A stretch of DNA of 64,000 nucleotides. It comes from an uncultured Prevotella sp. (GTDB lineage: Bacteria > Bacteroidota > Bacteroidia > Bacteroidales > Bacteroidaceae). Both the position numbers and the translations under genes were made by a program. The stretch lies in NCBI GenBank assembly GCA_900314995.1, contig OMXK01000007.1, positions 1-64,000 of the forward strand. Direction: 5' to 3'. Of the stretch, positions 60,980 to 64,000 are shown in pieces; the stretch's first letter is position 1; each line of letters begins with the position of its first letter. The notes beneath the pieces are model-generated. The model did not search any database. It was not told the DNA's origin and was given only the letters and a program-made list of their open reading frames with translations.

Positions 60980-63900
60980 ATGAAGAAGACAACGATGAGG
61001 TTATTCGCTCTCGCTATGCTGATGATGTTCAGCATAGGCGCAGAGGCTAAGATAGACGTACAGATTGCTAATGATGGTAAGTTTGATGGCGGAACCATTG
61101 AGGTGACGAACCAGAAAGACTTGACCGACGGCGTGGAAGTAACCATTACCGTCACTCCAAATGGTGGCTATACCATCAAGAAGAGCGCTATTACCGTAGT
61201 CTCAACCTATCCCCCTTCTGGCAATTCCAACACCCGTACCCCGGAAATCGCCAATAACCTCACGCTTTACTATAATGGTTCTGAGAAAGAAGATGTTAAG
61301 GACTTATCCGCTAAGCGCGACTACACCTTCATCGTCCCCTCAGGCTTCGGCGCCTGGGTCAAAGAGGCAAAATTTACGCCAAAAGGGCGTAAGGGGCCTG
61401 GTGATGAAGATCCAGAGCCAGTAGACCTTGGTTATTCGGGAACATATTATATTGGAACTGTTGATCAGACAAATGGCTTTTATCTTTGTCCTACAAATGA
61501 CTCTTATATATTCTATGATCCCGAAAATAACACATACACCACCGATAAAAATGGAAACCCTTTTCTAACTACCTATAAATGTAAGAGCACTAACGGATAC
61601 AATTCAAGTAATGCTTTATGGATTATTGAGAAGCATCCCTCTCTAAACTATTATTACATCAAGCATGCTTCAGATGGTAAATATTTGACTTACAATGATG
61701 CTTTCTTTTCAAATAGAGGACGTGTGCGTGTCCATCTTGAGGACTCACCTGCAGATGATTATGCACTATTTGCAATCGAATACATGTCGTCAACGAATTC
61801 ATACGACATTATTTCTAAATTTGCTGAAGACAACAATACATATCTAGATAACAATAAGGCAAGAAAATATCTGAATATCAATAAAGGAAACAAACAATCT
61901 CTTAAGGGAGACGGAGATCCTTTTAATGGGATAAATACAGGCGGAATTATTGGCCTTTGGACTGCAGGAAGTAGTGAAACCCAAGCTACTGGCCGGTTCT
62001 TTCTTGAAGACTATATTACCCGCCCGACTATTAGCTTTAACGAAAGCAACTTAATTGTAATTACGGCTCAATCAGGAGCAACATCACCAGTTATCAAATA
62101 TACTACAAACGGCACTATACCTTCAATAACAAATGGTAAGACTTATTCCGAACCATTCGCCCCTGATGATGACGTGACAACAATTAAGGCTGTTGAAATT
62201 GTGGATGAAAAAGTATCGAATGTTGCAACCTTTTTTACTCCAGTTCTTTTTGGCGATAATCACAAGTACTTGATTCAGAGTCAGAACAACGGTTGGACGG
62301 TTGATGAAAATACTACGGCTTTCCATTTCTATATGATTCCTGGGGACGAGGAAAACAGTATTATTAAAGTAAATACGACAAGTTTGTTCCGCCCCACGAT
62401 GGAGTGGTACTTCCTGAATGCGGGTATAGAGAATGGTGTCCAGTATTATTACGTTGTCAACAATGGGAACGGCAAGTATCTATGCTATGATGGAACCAAT
62501 AAAGTGTATATGGATGATTACACAAATGAAAACAGGTTTAAATTTAAGATTGTAGAATCACCGACGGCTGGTACTTATAATATATACCCTTACGGGCAGA
62601 ATATTATTATTAACAAGGCTACGGACAATGCCAATAACGGTGCAATTAATACCGCTAATTACAGTGCTAGCAATGCTAATTTGGGCAATACCCGCTGGAA
62701 ATTTGTTTCATCCAACACTCTTGACAAGACTGCTCCGTTTACTGTTTCAGATGCCACTAGCACAAACTACTATAAAATTGCTAGTGTAGGCAGTGACGGA
62801 TATTATATTGTTCCTCCTTCTGGTAATAATACTAATGCAACGACCTCGAATGTCGAAAGTGATGCCATGAAGTGGTATCTTGAGGAAGCGCAGGCTGCCA
62901 ATGAAACTGACTGGCTGACCTATTACCATATCAGAAATGCTGAGACTTGTGATTATCTGTATTTCACAGAAGATGCCAACAATGCAGGAGCATGTCTTGT
63001 AATGCGGAGTGCGATAGAGGAGGGGAGTGAAGACCGCTATATGTTTACATGGGCAAAAACGGCTGATGCAAATGCCAACTACTATATCATCCCCAAGAAC
63101 TTAAAGGATGTTTCGCTGAATCAGTTCAGCTCTTTGCAAAGAAATGGTGGAACTCTCCAAACCAATTTGACCAGAGGTGCAGGAACCTATGCCTGGACAT
63201 TTGAACCATCTTCATACAAATGTGAAACTCCCGTAATAACCTACGACCCATTGACGGGTAAAATCTCTATCACATGTGGAACTTCAGGTGCGACGATTTA
63301 TGTAGCCCATTACGACAGCGAACCCTCAAGTGGTGATATCCCGGCATTGGTTGAGGAAAATGTTTATAGTGGCGAATTCGACGCTTTGCCCGGCTATTAC
63401 AAAGCTGTGGCATCAAGAAGTGTTAGTGGTGAAGATATGTCGGATGCCACAACTTCTGACCTGATAGACGAATTCCATTGCATGAGGCCAATTATTACAA
63501 AATCTTCTAATCATGTGACGATCACTTGTGCAACACCGGGGGCAAGTATTTATTACATTGCAGGTATTGGAGAGTTTAGTGAAAATGCTGCGAACTATGG
63601 CGGTACATTATATACAGAAAGTGGGTTTGATACATCGGAGACTATCATAAAGGCCATAGCCATCAAAGGTGGAGTATGGAGTACAAAGTCTGCAGAGGCT
63701 CGATACGATAAGACTCCGATTACGATCACTTCTGGCGCACAGATTACAAATATGGATGGTGTTTATATCGTGGGTGATTCCTTTACGCCATTATCTACGC
63801 CTATTGGCTCTGCCACAGACCCGTTCACAGGGGAATTTGATGGAAATTTCAAAGCGTTCGAAATCAGTCACCCACTATTCGCATACGTCAGTGGAGCAAC

Positions 63901-64000
63901 CATCAAGAATGTTATTCTTGACAATGTATCGATCAGTGGTGGTACTAATGCAGGTGCTATCTGTAGCGAAGCAACGGGAGATACTCGTATTTACAATTGT
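60980..64000 (+). CDS. Large secreted protein, partial at right edge (1007 residues seen)
   Basis: Open reading frame from ATG 60980 to the window end without a stop. Signal peptide MKKTTMRLFALAMLMMFSIG. Residues 20-125 repeat the N-terminal domain of the preceding gene (FDGGTIEVTNQKDL, VTITVTPNGGYTIKKSAITV, FGAWVKEAKF). Next come trefoil-like segments (YYIKHASDGKYLTYND), then chitobiase-type C-terminal modules, for example ISFNESNLIVITAQSGATSP, VITYDPLTGKISITCGTSGA and PIITKSSNHVTITCATPGAS. At the end is a GLUG-like part with FTGEFDGNFKAFEISHPLFA and IKNVILDNVSISGGTNAGAI. Probably another large cell-surface protein; no catalytic site seen so far. Confidence 0.8.
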   Translation, partial: MKKTTMRLFALAMLMMFSIGAEAKIDVQIANDGKFDGGTIEVTNQKDLTDGVEVTITVTPNGGYTIKKSAITVVSTYPPSGNSNTRTPEIANNLTLYYNGSEKEDVKDLSAKRDYTFIVPSGFGAWVKEAKFTPKGRKGPGDEDPEPVDLGYSGTYYIGTVDQTNGFYLCPTNDSYIFYDPENNTYTTDKNGNPFLTTYKCKSTNGYNSSNALWIIEKHPSLNYYYIKHASDGKYLTYNDAFFSNRGRVRVHLEDSPADDYALFAIEYMSSTNSYDIISKFAEDNNTYLDNNKARKYLNINKGNKQSLKGDGDPFNGINTGGIIGLWTAGSSETQATGRFFLEDYITRPTISFNESNLIVITAQSGATSPVIKYTTNGTIPSITNGKTYSEPFAPDDDVTTIKAVEIVDEKVSNVATFFTPVLFGDNHKYLIQSQNNGWTVDENTTAFHFYMIPGDEENSIIKVNTTSLFRPTMEWYFLNAGIENGVQYYYVVNNGNGKYLCYDGTNKVYMDDYTNENRFKFKIVESPTAGTYNIYPYGQNIIINKATDNANNGAINTANYSASNANLGNTRWKFVSSNTLDKTAPFTVSDATSTNYYKIASVGSDGYYIVPPSGNNTNATTSNVESDAMKWYLEEAQAANETDWLTYYHIRNAETCDYLYFTEDANNAGACLVMRSAIEEGSEDRYMFTWAKTADANANYYIIPKNLKDVSLNQFSSLQRNGGTLQTNLTRGAGTYAWTFEPSSYKCETPVITYDPLTGKISITCGTSGATIYVAHYDSEPSSGDIPALVEENVYSGEFDALPGYYKAVASRSVSGEDMSDATTSDLIDEFHCMRPIITKSSNHVTITCATPGASIYYIAGIGEFSENAANYGGTLYTESGFDTSETIIKAIAIKGGVWSTKSAEARYDKTPITITSGAQITNMDGVYIVGDSFTPLSTPIGSATDPFTGEFDGNFKAFEISHPLFAYVSGATIKNVILDNVSISGGTNAGAICSEATGDTRIYNC

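Overview
The window looks like the chromosome of a Bacteroidales bacterium, most likely Prevotella or a close relative. The evidence is: promoters with a TAnnTTTG -7 box (often TATCTTTG) and little Shine-Dalgarno; FimB/Mfa2-type fimbrial genes; proteins with C-termini like type IX secretion (T9SS) signals; a DUF4248 / HU-like / VirE_N-DUF3987 / murein-hydrolase cluster; and multiply fused cobalamin genes with a lipoprotein CbiK. No tRNA, rRNA, CRISPR array or transposase was seen.

1-15.5 kb is an accessory region. A leftward HU-like gene (cut by the left edge) and a rightward DUF4248 gene share a divergent promoter region. A DpnII-type GATC restriction-modification (R-M) system follows: a DpnD/PcfM-like peptide, a structured ~260-nt leader, a Dam-type methylase, a DpnII/MboI endonuclease and a DpnA-type methylase with an added C-terminal domain that resembles the uracil/hypoxanthine-DNA glycosylase fold. 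Two uncharacterised genes come next, then a module ending in a VirE_N-DUF3987 primase/helicase and an M15 peptidase. A scar where an AAA+ ATPase and an amidase are cut at one breakpoint is followed by a VapBC pair, a broken WYL-type regulator, an intact AAA+/DUF4143 ATPase preceded by four repeats at exact 32-bp steps, and a HicAB pair.

15.6-31.3 kb is an anaerobic cobalamin locus. Leftward run cbiA, cbiET, cbiGF and cbiJD. Rightward, behind a cobalamin riboswitch, run a BtuB-like receptor, a lipoprotein CbiK-like chelatase and a second receptor; then, behind their own promoter, cbiHC, cbiP and cbiB. No cbiL is present. A secreted GH2 beta-galactosidase converges on cbiB. The ilvD-ilvB-ilvN branched-chain amino acid operon follows, ilvB being preceded by eight tandem heptamers.

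38-64 kb is a surface-structure region: a membrane-spanning TPR/AraC-type regulator, a repeat-rich promoter region, a DUF3575 protein, a fimbrillin, a FimB/Mfa2-like protein with a Pro-Asp-Gly stalk, three further fimbrillin-like lipoproteins, an 11.7-kb gene for a 3885-residue repeat protein, and two secreted proteins that share an N-terminal domain. The last runs off the right edge. Spacing suggests that 40-60 kb is one fimbrial/adhesin operon.

Best candidates for undescribed biology: the structured leader and helically phased GATC sites of the R-M operon; the methylase-glycosylase-fold fusion; the Mfa2-like protein whose stalk ends in a fimbrillin-type C-terminal strand; the giant repeat protein; and in-frame palindromic insertions in housekeeping genes.
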